Of a stretch of 7,909 nt of DNA, positions 1 to 5,924 are shown in pieces. The notes beneath the pieces are model-generated. The model was not told the DNA's origin, ran no database searches, and saw only the letters and a list, made by a program, of their open reading frames with translations. The position numbers were made by a program, and so were the translations under genes. Position 1 is the first letter of the stretch. Every line of letters begins with the position of its first letter. Source of the stretch: CAYLHX01 sp964383675. Lineage in GTDB: Bacteria; Patescibacteriota; Gracilibacteria; UBA1369; LOWO2-01-FULL-3. Location of the stretch: contig CAYLHX010000036.1 in NCBI GenBank assembly GCA_964383675.1, positions 1-7,909 on the forward strand. Direction: 5' to 3'.

Positions 1-51
1 CTTGCGGATCACGTTGAAGCCCGGGATGTTCTTCAGGAAACTGGCGCCGTC
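1..51 (-). other. Probable foreign fragment: TonB-dependent receptor plug piece at contig end
   Basis: Read on the minus strand, this stretch is open and encodes DGASFLKNIPGFNVIRK. That resembles the start of the plug domain of TonB-dependent outer-membrane receptors, notably the copper-receptor (OprC-like) group, where a 'FLKNIPGF.VIRKGG' segment precedes the 'DPVLRG' motif. The first 50 bases contain 29 G or C (58%), against 19 of 50 in the next 50. The receptor reading ends where a plus-strand glycosyltransferase begins (PPLVSIIIPVYN, from base 57), with no room for a receptor signal peptide or start. The likeliest explanation is a chimeric join at the end of an assembled contig; a real recombination scar is less likely. 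The family assignment rests on only 17 residues and on remembered family sequence. Confidence 0.4.
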
Positions 52-56
52 TCCCT

Positions 57-1952
57 CCTTTAGTCTCCATTATTATTCCGGTTTATAATAATTGGGCCTT
101 TAATTATGCTTGTCTTTATTCGATTTTGGAAAACACCGAGGATGTGAGCTATGAAGTGATTATCGCCGATGATCTTTCCGATGATGAGACAAAAAATATT
201 GCCGAACATGTCGAGAATATCGCAGTGGTGCGCAATGAGGAGAATCTCCGCTTTTTGAAGAATTGCAATAACGCTGCCAAAGTGGCGCGCGGTAAATACA
301 TTTTCTTTTTAAACAATGATACCAATGTGCAGAAGGGGTGGCTGAGTTCTTTGGTGGATTTGATCGAGTCGGATGAGAAGATTGGCATGGTTGGTTCCAA
401 GTTGGTCTATCCAAACGGCAAATTGCAGGAAGCCGGTGGAATTATCTGGAAGAACGCCAGTGGCTGGAACTTTGGCCGCATGGATGATCCGGAAAAGCCG
501 GAATACAATTATGTTAAAGAGGTAGACTATATTTCCGGAGCGGCGATTATGATTCGGAGGGATTTATGGGAGGACATTGGTGGCTTTGATGAGCTGTTTT
601 GTCCTTGTTATGCCGAAGATTCCGACCTGGCTTTTGAAGTGCGTAAGCGCGGTTACAAGTTGATGTATCAGCCAAAATCAGTGGTGGTGCATTTTGAAGG
701 CATGTCGCATGGTACCGATGAAAACAGTGGCCTTAAGAGTTATCAATTAGCTAATCGGGAAAAGTTTTTGCAGAAGTGGGGAGAGGTTCTGCAAGAAGAG
801 AATTTTAATAACGGTCAGGAGGTTTTTTGGGCTCGTGATCGCAGTCGTGACAAGAAAACGATTTTGTTTATAGATCATCATGTGCCGGAATTTGATAAGG
901 ATGCCGGTTCCAGGACTGTCTTTCAGTATATTAAACTAATGGTGGAACTTGGGTATAATGTGAAATTTTTGGGAGACAATTTTGCCGATACCCAGCCCTA
1001 TACCAATATTTTGCAGCAGTTGGGTGTTGAGGTGCTCCATGGTGAATGGTATCGTGAAAATTGGCAGCAGTGGGTGAAAAACAACTCTAAGTATTTGGAT
1101 TTCGTATATACAAATCGTCCGCACATTTCCGATAAATATATAAATTTCATCAAGGCCAATTCAAAGGCTAAAGTTGTCTATTATGGCCACGATTTGCACT
1201 ATTTGAGAGAATTAAGAAAATATGAATTGGATCGGGATCATCGTTCGCTTAAAGAATCTGAGCGGTGGAAAAAGATTGAGTTTAAGGTGTTTGGTGATGT
1301 TGATACGATTTTTACAATCAGCGAAGATGAACGAAAAATTATTAGTGAAAATTTTCCGCAGAAGAGGGTTGTAAATATGCCGGTTTTCTTTTGTGATAAA
1401 TTTGAAGAGAGCGGTGAATATGCGTTGGATAATCGTGAAGGTGTTTTGTTTATTGGAGGTTTTCGGCATACACCCAATGTTGATGGAGTAAAATGGCTGA
1501 TTGAAGAGGTATGGCCGCTGGTGCAAGGTGAGTTGCCCGAGCTTAAACTTTATGTGGTCGGATCACATCCGCCGGATGAAATTCAGGCTTTTGCTTCTGA
1601 AAAAGTTATAGTTACCGGTTACGTTTCCGATGACGAGTTGCAGAATTTTTACAATAAGGCAAGATTGGCGGTGGTACCTTTGCGCTATGGAGCGGGAGTG
1701 AAAGGGAAAACGATTGAGGCTATGTGTAACGCTTTGCCGCTTGTTTCCACTTCTATAGGTATTGAAGGTTTACCCGGTATTGAGAGGGTTCTGAAACCAT
1801 ATGATGATGCTGAGATTTTTGCTCAACGGGTAGTGCAATTATATAATAGCGAAGCCTTACTAAAGGATTTAAGTGCGGCGGAGTTGGAGTATGTTAAGGA
1901 GCGTTTTTCCCGGCAATCGGCTGAAAAATTGATGCTCGAGGTTTTTAAATAA
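57..1952 (+). CDS. Two-domain glycosyltransferase (GT2 + GT4), 5' end missing
   Basis: This predicted cytoplasmic enzyme would transfer sugars from nucleotide donors during surface polysaccharide synthesis. The GT2 half (to about nt 830) opens with the classic VSIIIPVYNNW strand (nt 63 on), then ADD at about 165-173, NNDT with the metal-binding Asp at 318-320, and AEDSD with the probable base at 615-620. The GT4 half (about 850-1952) has FIDHHVPEFDKDAGSR near its start, LFIGGFRHTPNVDG, and GAGVKGKTIEAM with the family Glu at 1716-1718. The frame is open only back to a TGA at 15-17, and no ATG, GTG or TTG lies between that stop and VSIIIP. The TTG at 126 would remove the first Rossmann strand. 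The true start is therefore missing, and the start given here is where recognisable GT2 sequence begins. Six bases separate it from the next gene. Acceptor and donor sugars cannot be read from sequence. Confidence 0.88.
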   Translation, partial: PLVSIIIPVYNNWAFNYACLYSILENTEDVSYEVIIADDLSDDETKNIAEHVENIAVVRNEENLRFLKNCNNAAKVARGKYIFFLNNDTNVQKGWLSSLVDLIESDEKIGMVGSKLVYPNGKLQEAGGIIWKNASGWNFGRMDDPEKPEYNYVKEVDYISGAAIMIRRDLWEDIGGFDELFCPCYAEDSDLAFEVRKRGYKLMYQPKSVVVHFEGMSHGTDENSGLKSYQLANREKFLQKWGEVLQEENFNNGQEVFWARDRSRDKKTILFIDHHVPEFDKDAGSRTVFQYIKLMVELGYNVKFLGDNFADTQPYTNILQQLGVEVLHGEWYRENWQQWVKNNSKYLDFVYTNRPHISDKYINFIKANSKAKVVYYGHDLHYLRELRKYELDRDHRSLKESERWKKIEFKVFGDVDTIFTISEDERKIISENFPQKRVVNMPVFFCDKFEESGEYALDNREGVLFIGGFRHTPNVDGVKWLIEEVWPLVQGELPELKLYVVGSHPPDEIQAFASEKVIVTGYVSDDELQNFYNKARLAVVPLRYGAGVKGKTIEAMCNALPLVSTSIGIEGLPGIERVLKPYDDAEIFAQRVVQLYNSEALLKDLSAAELEYVKERFSRQSAEKLMLEVFK

Positions 1953-1958
1953 ATCGCC

Positions 1959-2918
1959 ATGGAATGTGTACTTATTACCGGAGCCGGTGGAATGGTGGGG
2001 TCGCATATGACCGATGTTTTTGTTGAGCAGGGAGTTAATGTTGTGGGAACTTACTATAAGCCGACCGTACCTTTTTCGGATTTGAACCCGAAGGCCACCT
2101 TATTGGAGTGTGATGTGCGTTATTTTCAAAAGCTTTTAAAAATAGTGAAGCAGTACAAGCCTAGCAGAATTTTTCATCTGGCCGCGCAGAGTTATCCGAC
2201 TGTTTCTTGGGATAGGCCGGTTGAGACAATCGATGTTAATGTTAATGGTACGATCAATGTTTTTGAAGCTGTTAAGAGTCTGAAAGAAGATGATGAGACT
2301 TATGATCCGGTGGTTGTGGTGGCCTGCTCCAGTGCCGAGTATGGAGCCTCTCTCGCTCCTGAGAATGTGCCGATTAAGGAGGAAACTCAACTTTTGCCAT
2401 TGCATCCTTACGGAGTAAGCAAGGTGGCTCAGGATTTGCTTTCCTATCAATATTTCCGTAGTGACGGGATTCGTTCGGTTAGAGCACGTATTTTTAACAC
2501 TACGGGTCCGCGTAAGGTGAACGACGTATGTGCCGATTTTACCAAAAGGGCGGTGTTGATTGAAAAAGGTAAAGAAAATGTTTTAAAAGTGGGGAATTTG
2601 GAAACTAAGAGGGCAATCACCGATGTGCGGGATTTGGTTGTGGCTTTGATTATGCTTTCTGAGAAGGCTACTTTTGGTGATGTCTATAATATTAGTGGCG
2701 AAAAAGTTTATAGAATTGGCGAGATTGTTCCGATTATTGAGCAAAAGTTAGGTAGAAAAATTTCCGTTGAACTTGATGAAAAACTATTGCGACCAACCGA
2801 TGAGGCGATTATTTACGGGGATAGCTCAAAATTGAAAGTTGCAACAGGCTGGGAGCAGCAATATGAGCTGGTTCAGACAATCGGAGACATGATTGATTAC
2901 TGGCGTGAGCGCCTTTAA
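1959..2918 (+). CDS. NAD(P)-dependent GDP-sugar 4,6-dehydratase / 4-keto reductase (GMD/RMD-type extended SDR)
   Basis: This 319-residue extended short-chain dehydrogenase/reductase has a Rossmann nucleotide-binding motif GAGGMVG at residues 8-14, HLAAQS at 73-78, SSAEYG at 124-129 and catalytic YGVSK (Tyr151, Lys155). FNTTGPR, VGNLE..RAITDVRD and LRPTDEAIIYGDSSKLK..TGW follow, all typical of the GDP-mannose 4,6-dehydratase / GDP-6-deoxy-4-keto-mannose reductase group. The length fits the reductase (RMD) side better than classical GMD (about 350-370 residues). However, Ser125-x-Glu127 would also satisfy the dehydratase Thr/Ser-x-Glu arrangement, so the reaction is ambiguous. FNTTGPR replaces the commoner FNHTGPR. 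Beside a complete GDP-heptose operon, it may act on GDP-D-glycero-alpha-D-manno-heptose, as the DmhA/DmhB enzymes do for 6-deoxyheptose; that is inference. It starts 6 nt after the glycosyltransferase, so the two are probably cotranscribed. Its stop codon overlaps the gmhB stop on the other strand. Confidence 0.85.
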   Translation: MECVLITGAGGMVGSHMTDVFVEQGVNVVGTYYKPTVPFSDLNPKATLLECDVRYFQKLLKIVKQYKPSRIFHLAAQSYPTVSWDRPVETIDVNVNGTINVFEAVKSLKEDDETYDPVVVVACSSAEYGASLAPENVPIKEETQLLPLHPYGVSKVAQDLLSYQYFRSDGIRSVRARIFNTTGPRKVNDVCADFTKRAVLIEKGKENVLKVGNLETKRAITDVRDLVVALIMLSEKATFGDVYNISGEKVYRIGEIVPIIEQKLGRKISVELDEKLLRPTDEAIIYGDSSKLKVATGWEQQYELVQTIGDMIDYWRERL

Positions 2919-3478
2919 CCATTCATGTGCTTCCTAATTATTGTAATGGCTACAGAGAGATTAGCGGAAACATGATCGGCTTCTGTATTATATAAATTGT
3001 CCCCCCCCCCGTAGCCGGTTTGAACGAGAATGGTTTTTGTTCCGGCATTTTTTCCTGCCTCAATGTCGGAAGTTTTGTCGCCGATTATCCAGGAGTTTTT
3101 GAGATCGATATCGAATTCTTTTGCGGCTTGTAGTAGCATTCCTGGTTTTGGTTTTCTGCAATCGCAATCGATTTTATATTGTTCCACGATGCCTTGCGGG
3201 TGGTGAGGGCAGAAGCACACACTGTTGATATTAATTTCCTGCTTTTTAAGCTCTGATAGCATGTATTGAGTGACCTTTCGGTAATCTTGCTCGGTGTAGA
3301 TCCCTTTTGCAATTCCGGCCTGGTTGGTGACGATTATTTTTTTAAAATCCGCCGGCACCTGTTTGAGAGCTTGAAAAACGTCCTCGTGGAATTCAAAATC
3401 GGCCACTTTGTAGACATAATTTCCGGTTTCTTTGTTGATTACTCCGTCACGGTCGAAGAAGATCGCTTTGTTTGACAT
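2915..3478 (-). CDS. gmhB: D-glycero-D-manno-heptose 1,7-bisphosphate 7-phosphatase
   Basis: This cytoplasmic HAD-superfamily phosphatase removes the 7-phosphate from heptose 1,7-bisphosphate, the third step of the GDP-heptose route. It has 187 residues against 191 in E. coli GmhB. The nucleophile motif FDRDGVIN gives Asp9 and Asp11, and TNQAGIAKG (51-59) supplies the Thr/Ser motif. The zinc knuckle is complete: CPHH (Cys90, His92) and CDC (Cys105, Cys107), followed by RKPKPGM. GDKTSDIEAG (133-142) carries the Mg-binding Asp. It is the last gene of the operon, and its ATG lies inside gmhA (32-nt overlap), so translational coupling is likely. The coding strand contains ten consecutive G (residues Gly157-Gly159 and the first base of Asp160). 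A one-base change there would end the protein at 163 residues (11 G) or 175 residues (9 G), after all catalytic motifs. With 10 G the gene reads full length here. Confidence 0.93.
   Translation of the reverse strand: MSNKAIFFDRDGVINKETGNYVYKVADFEFHEDVFQALKQVPADFKKIIVTNQAGIAKGIYTEQDYRKVTQYMLSELKKQEININSVCFCPHHPQGIVEQYKIDCDCRKPKPGMLLQAAKEFDIDLKNSWIIGDKTSDIEAGKNAGTKTILVQTGYGGGDNLYNTEADHVSANLSVAITIIRKHMNG
3001..3010. repeat. Homopolymer of ten C (ten G in the gmhB coding strand)
   Basis: Ten consecutive C on the plus strand form ten consecutive G within gmhB. The codons are TAC GGG GGG GGG GAC, giving Tyr-Gly-Gly-Gly-Asp. No other G or C run of this length occurs in the window, and the glycines could be encoded without such a tract. 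Poly-G tracts of this size in surface-glycan genes are known phase-variation elements, for example in Campylobacter jejuni capsule loci. Whether this tract varies in length cannot be seen from one sequence, and a homopolymer miscount is also possible. Confidence 0.95.
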
Positions 3479-4085
3479 GATTATCTACGGCTAGGTTTTG
3501 GTGCTCGCGTAAGGGATTTGCCACGAAATGTTGTTCGATGAGGTCGCAGATGATGTGAATGGCCAGGATATGTGATTCTTGAATACGGGGAGTTTCGGTG
3601 GATGGAATATTCAGTAAAATGTCACAGAGGTTGTGCATTTTACCACCGTTTGCGCCGGTGAGGCCGATTACAGATAAACCTTTGTTTTTGGCTCCCTCAA
3701 TGGCTTTGATGACATTCGCGGAGTTCCCCGAAGTGCTTATAGCGAAAAGAAGGTCATTGGTTTTGCCCAGAGCTTCAATCTGACGGGCGAAGATCAAGCT
3801 GTAGTCGTAATCATTACCGGTGGAGGTGAGGGTTGAGGTGTTGGTGGTTAGAGCGATAGCAGGAAGAGCCTGTCTATCCACACAATATTTGGAGACCAGT
3901 TCGGCAACAAAGTGTTGGCTGTCGGCTGCGCTGCCGCCGTTACCGCAGGCAAAGATTATTCCACCACGGTTAATGGTATCGATACATAGTTGTCCGGCCT
4001 TGGCGATATTATTTACCAGCTCTTCACTGAAGGACTGTTTTACGCGAATGCTCTCGGTCAATTGGTTTTTGATGTTTTCGATCAT
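3447..4085 (-). CDS. gmhA: D-sedoheptulose 7-phosphate isomerase
   Basis: This SIS-domain isomerase converts sedoheptulose 7-phosphate to D-glycero-D-manno-heptose 7-phosphate, the first committed step of heptose activation, in the cytoplasm. The phosphate/substrate loop CGNGGSAADSQHFVAEL is at 47-62. His58 and Glu62 correspond to E. coli GmhA zinc ligands His61 and Glu65; Gln169 and His177 in RIQESHILAIHI correspond to Gln172 and His180. A second serine-rich loop, STSGNSANV, lies at about 117-125. The family normally ends near residue 189. This protein runs on for about 23 more residues, partly across the start of gmhB. The start is set by the family-like MIENIKNQLTESIRVKQS; it lies 62 nt inside the end of hddA. 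A GGGAGG sequence lies about 18 nt before the ATG, too far for a normal ribosome site, and also encodes part of the HddA Trp-Glu-Val. Coupling to hddA translation is the likelier way it is started. Confidence 0.94.
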   Translation of the reverse strand: MIENIKNQLTESIRVKQSFSEELVNNIAKAGQLCIDTINRGGIIFACGNGGSAADSQHFVAELVSKYCVDRQALPAIALTTNTSTLTSTGNDYDYSLIFARQIEALGKTNDLLFAISTSGNSANVIKAIEGAKNKGLSVIGLTGANGGKMHNLCDILLNIPSTETPRIQESHILAIHIICDLIEQHFVANPLREHQNLAVDNHVKQSDLLRP

Positions 4086-5139
4086 GTTGATTTGGGTAGT
4101 TTACCTCCCAGGTGATGAGGCCCTCGAAATCGAAACTGAAGGGGACCTCTTTAAGCCCTAATTCGAGGGCCTTTCTAAGTACGTGTAATTTTTTGCAGGG
4201 TTGACAATAGAATAACATATGTCCACCTCCTCCGGCACCCAATACTTTTCCGCCGATAGCGCCGTGTTCTTTTAAGATTTCATAGTATTCGTCTATTTGT
4301 GGATTGCTGATTTTGTTGCTGAATTTCTTCTTTTCCTGCCAGCCCTGGTCTAGCAGTTCACCGAAATGATTAAAGTCGCCGCGGATTAATGCATACTTCA
4401 CCTCAAGCGCCAATTCTTTGGTTTTATGAGTGGCGTCGAGAGATGTTGCGTTTTGATTGAGATTTTTGATCTGATCGTCGATGATATCGCCTGAATCAGT
4501 ACGTGATCCTATGTTTAACAGTAGGAGATTGGAGGATAGCTCCAGCATGTACTTTTCCTTTAATTTTAGAGGATTCATCTTCACGAAATCGTTTCCTTTG
4601 AATTCCACAAAATTGATGCCACCGAAAATAGCTGCGTATTGATCCTGACGTCCTCCGGCATTTTTAAGCTCCTCTCTTTCCAGGTAATGAGCTAATTCGG
4701 CAATTTCATATTGATCGATGCGGTATTCTTTGCCCAGTTGATTAAACAAACCGATTACACTGGCAAACATCGAGGCGGAGCTACCTAGTCCCGATCTTGG
4801 TGGAATTTCACTGCTGGTGTGGATTTCGAAACCGGTGGTGTGGTCGCGGAAAAAGTTGGGGTGGTGTTTTTTGAAGTAGAGAATAACGCTTTTTAAAAGG
4901 TCGAGTTGCCCATCTATTTTTATTTCGGAGATATCGTTGAATTCCAGTCTGCTTTCCAGATCCATGGAATCTAAAATTATTTTGTGGTCTTCGCGGCCGA
5001 TGAAGGTGGCGTAGGCATAGCGATTGATGGCGGCATTAACAACAGAACCTCCGTACTCCTCGGTATAAGGGCTGACATCGGTTCCGCCGCCGGCAAAACT
5101 TATTCTAACCGGTGCTCTTGATCTGATCGTTAATGACAT
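4024..5139 (-). CDS. hddA: D-glycero-alpha-D-manno-heptose 7-phosphate kinase (GHMP kinase)
   Basis: This cytoplasmic kinase uses ATP to phosphorylate C1 of D-glycero-alpha-D-manno-heptose 7-phosphate, giving the 1,7-bisphosphate that GmhB uses. All three GHMP signatures are present: APVRISFAGGGTDV (9-22) near the N-terminus, the phosphate-binding loop IPPRSGLGSSASM (112-124), and KVLGAGGGGHMLFY (298-311). GGRQDQYAAIFGGINF (162-177) is characteristic of the HddA/fucokinase-like branch. The family typically ends shortly after PFSFDFEGL.TW (about residue 344). Here about 26 extra residues, rich in His, Arg and Lys, continue across the start of gmhA for 62 nt. The ATG lies 35 nt inside hddC and is chosen because family similarity begins at once. 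The neighbours gmhA, gmhB and hddC make heptose the likely substrate rather than fucose or mannose. Confidence 0.91.
   Translation of the reverse strand: MSLTIRSRAPVRISFAGGGTDVSPYTEEYGGSVVNAAINRYAYATFIGREDHKIILDSMDLESRLEFNDISEIKIDGQLDLLKSVILYFKKHHPNFFRDHTTGFEIHTSSEIPPRSGLGSSASMFASVIGLFNQLGKEYRIDQYEIAELAHYLEREELKNAGGRQDQYAAIFGGINFVEFKGNDFVKMNPLKLKEKYMLELSSNLLLLNIGSRTDSGDIIDDQIKNLNQNATSLDATHKTKELALEVKYALIRGDFNHFGELLDQGWQEKKKFSNKISNPQIDEYYEILKEHGAIGGKVLGAGGGGHMLFYCQPCKKLHVLRKALELGLKEVPFSFDFEGLITWEVNYPNQHDRKHQKPIDREHSRKTVLQ
4118..4172. repeat. 11-bp perfect inverted repeat upstream of the gmhA start
   Basis: AGGCCCTCGAA at 4118-4128 is the exact reverse complement of TTCGAGGGCCT at 4162-4172, separated by a 33-nt loop. 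It lies inside the 3' part of hddA, where the arms encode parts of Ala-Leu-Glu-Leu and Phe-Glu-Gly-Leu. In the minus-strand mRNA the stem would end about 33 nt before the gmhA ATG. The arms are GC-rich and could form a stable hairpin, but no run of U follows, so it is not a standard intrinsic terminator. A role in controlling or coupling gmhA translation is possible, and so is coincidence. Confidence 0.6.
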
Positions 5140-5830
5140 TTTGAGCTTTATTTAGTTCCTGTTTGAAGCGATTATAGGTATCGAAAGTGCCGATATCAAT
5201 AAAATACTCGGGCACGATCTCCACGGCCTTGAGCATATTTTTGATTTTTGGGAAGACCTCGTTTTCCAGTGATACTTTTCCCTGAGGAATGTCATCGAGG
5301 ATTTCCTTCTTCATTAGGTAAAAACCGGCATTAATAAAATTATCTGCATTGCTTTTTTCACTGGAGTGGAAGTCCAAGATGCCGCCTTGAGAATTCAGCT
5401 TGATTACTCCGGAGTTTTGTTTTCTCTTGGCTTTTAAAACTGCGAGCGTGGCCAATGATCTGTTATTGGAGTGAAAATTTTTTACTTTTTTTACGTTGAT
5501 ATCCATGAAGGTGTCGCCGTTGGTAACGAAAAATTCTTCTTTGAGCAATTTTTCAGCTTGTTTGATAGCACCGGCCGTACCCAGTGGGTCTTCTTCAACC
5601 GAGTATTGAATTTGTACATTCCATTTATCGCCATCGTTGAAATAGTCGATTACTTGTTGGTTTAGATATCCAACTGACAGAATGAAATTTTTCACTCCTT
5701 GTCGCCTGTAATTCAGGATCAGATATTCCAGAAATGGTTTACCGCCAAACTCTATCATCGGTTTGGGAGTGTTTTTGGTAAGATCTTTGAGTCTGGTACC
5801 GAGTCCGCCGGCCAAAATAAGCATTTGCAT
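5105..5830 (-). CDS. hddC: D-glycero-alpha-D-manno-heptose 1-phosphate guanylyltransferase
   Basis: This sugar-phosphate nucleotidyltransferase would join heptose 1-phosphate to GTP, giving GDP-D-glycero-alpha-D-manno-heptose, the last step of the pathway. The protein has 241 residues from this start. The signature LILAGGLGTRL is followed by NTPKPMIEFGGKPFLEYLI, then LSVGYL, EDPLGTAGA, NGDTFMDI (metal-binding Asp), FINAGFYL and FIDIGTFDTYNRF. The start is the ATG at 5828-5830, giving MQMLILAGG; the ATG at 5822-5824 (MLILAGG) is equally possible. The frame stays open to 5974, but that would add 48 residues unlike the family and run across the divergent DUF2061 gene. It is the first gene of the hddC-hddA-gmhA-gmhB operon and overlaps hddA by 35 nt. 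Sequence alone cannot separate it from mannose 1-phosphate or glucose 1-phosphate nucleotidyltransferases; the operon makes the heptose assignment strong. Confidence 0.88.
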   Translation of the reverse strand: MQMLILAGGLGTRLKDLTKNTPKPMIEFGGKPFLEYLILNYRRQGVKNFILSVGYLNQQVIDYFNDGDKWNVQIQYSVEEDPLGTAGAIKQAEKLLKEEFFVTNGDTFMDINVKKVKNFHSNNRSLATLAVLKAKRKQNSGVIKLNSQGGILDFHSSEKSNADNFINAGFYLMKKEILDDIPQGKVSLENEVFPKIKNMLKAVEIVPEYFIDIGTFDTYNRFKQELNKAQNVINDQIKSTG

Positions 5831-5924
5831 CGCTGTGGGATGATGTTTCGCTTGAACGGTATCAGTAATATTGGATTTTTGCAATTTTTGATGTAGTGTA
5901 TGCCACAAGATAAGCATTCCCGTT
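5831..5924. promoter_or_regulatory. Divergent intergenic region between the heptose and sulfate-activation operons
   Basis: These 94 bp separate two divergent operons and are the only sizeable spacer in the window, so promoters for both probably lie here. It is AT-rich in the middle. A heptamer ATTTTTG is repeated directly at 5875-5881 and 5884-5890, and a TTGCAA palindrome sits at 5879-5884. For the heptose operon, TTGCAA with a 17-bp gap to TACCGT (minus strand, 5856-5861) is a weak sigma-70-like candidate. For the plus strand I see only a very weak TTGGAT (5871-5876) with TAGTGT (5894-5899). No clear operator, riboswitch or Shine-Dalgarno sequence is visible. Confidence 0.4.

Noticed and set aside
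1212..1526. Minus-strand ORFs opposite the GT4 domain and other antisense frames in 149-2450
   Set aside because: They mirror conserved glycosyltransferase and dehydratase coding sequence and have no supporting motifs.
126..1952. TTG at 126 as the glycosyltransferase start
   Set aside because: The same frame upstream encodes VSIIIPVYNNW, the first strand of every GT2 domain, so the gene begins further upstream than the surviving sequence.
3001..3010. The ten-C run as evidence that gmhB is a pseudogene
   Set aside because: At the length shown, the frame is intact and gives a full-length GmhB with all catalytic and zinc residues.
3266..3475. Plus-strand ORF of 69 codons opposite gmhB
   Set aside because: It is fully antisense to the catalytic part of gmhB and has no family features.
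3820..4161. Plus-strand ORF of 113 codons opposite gmhA and hddA
   Set aside because: It lies entirely antisense to two well-supported genes and shows no recognisable domain; its openness mirrors the coding bias of the opposite strand.
4118..4172. The inverted repeat as an intrinsic terminator
   Set aside because: The loop is 33 nt, no T run follows in either direction, and it lies inside hddA ahead of two cotranscribed genes.
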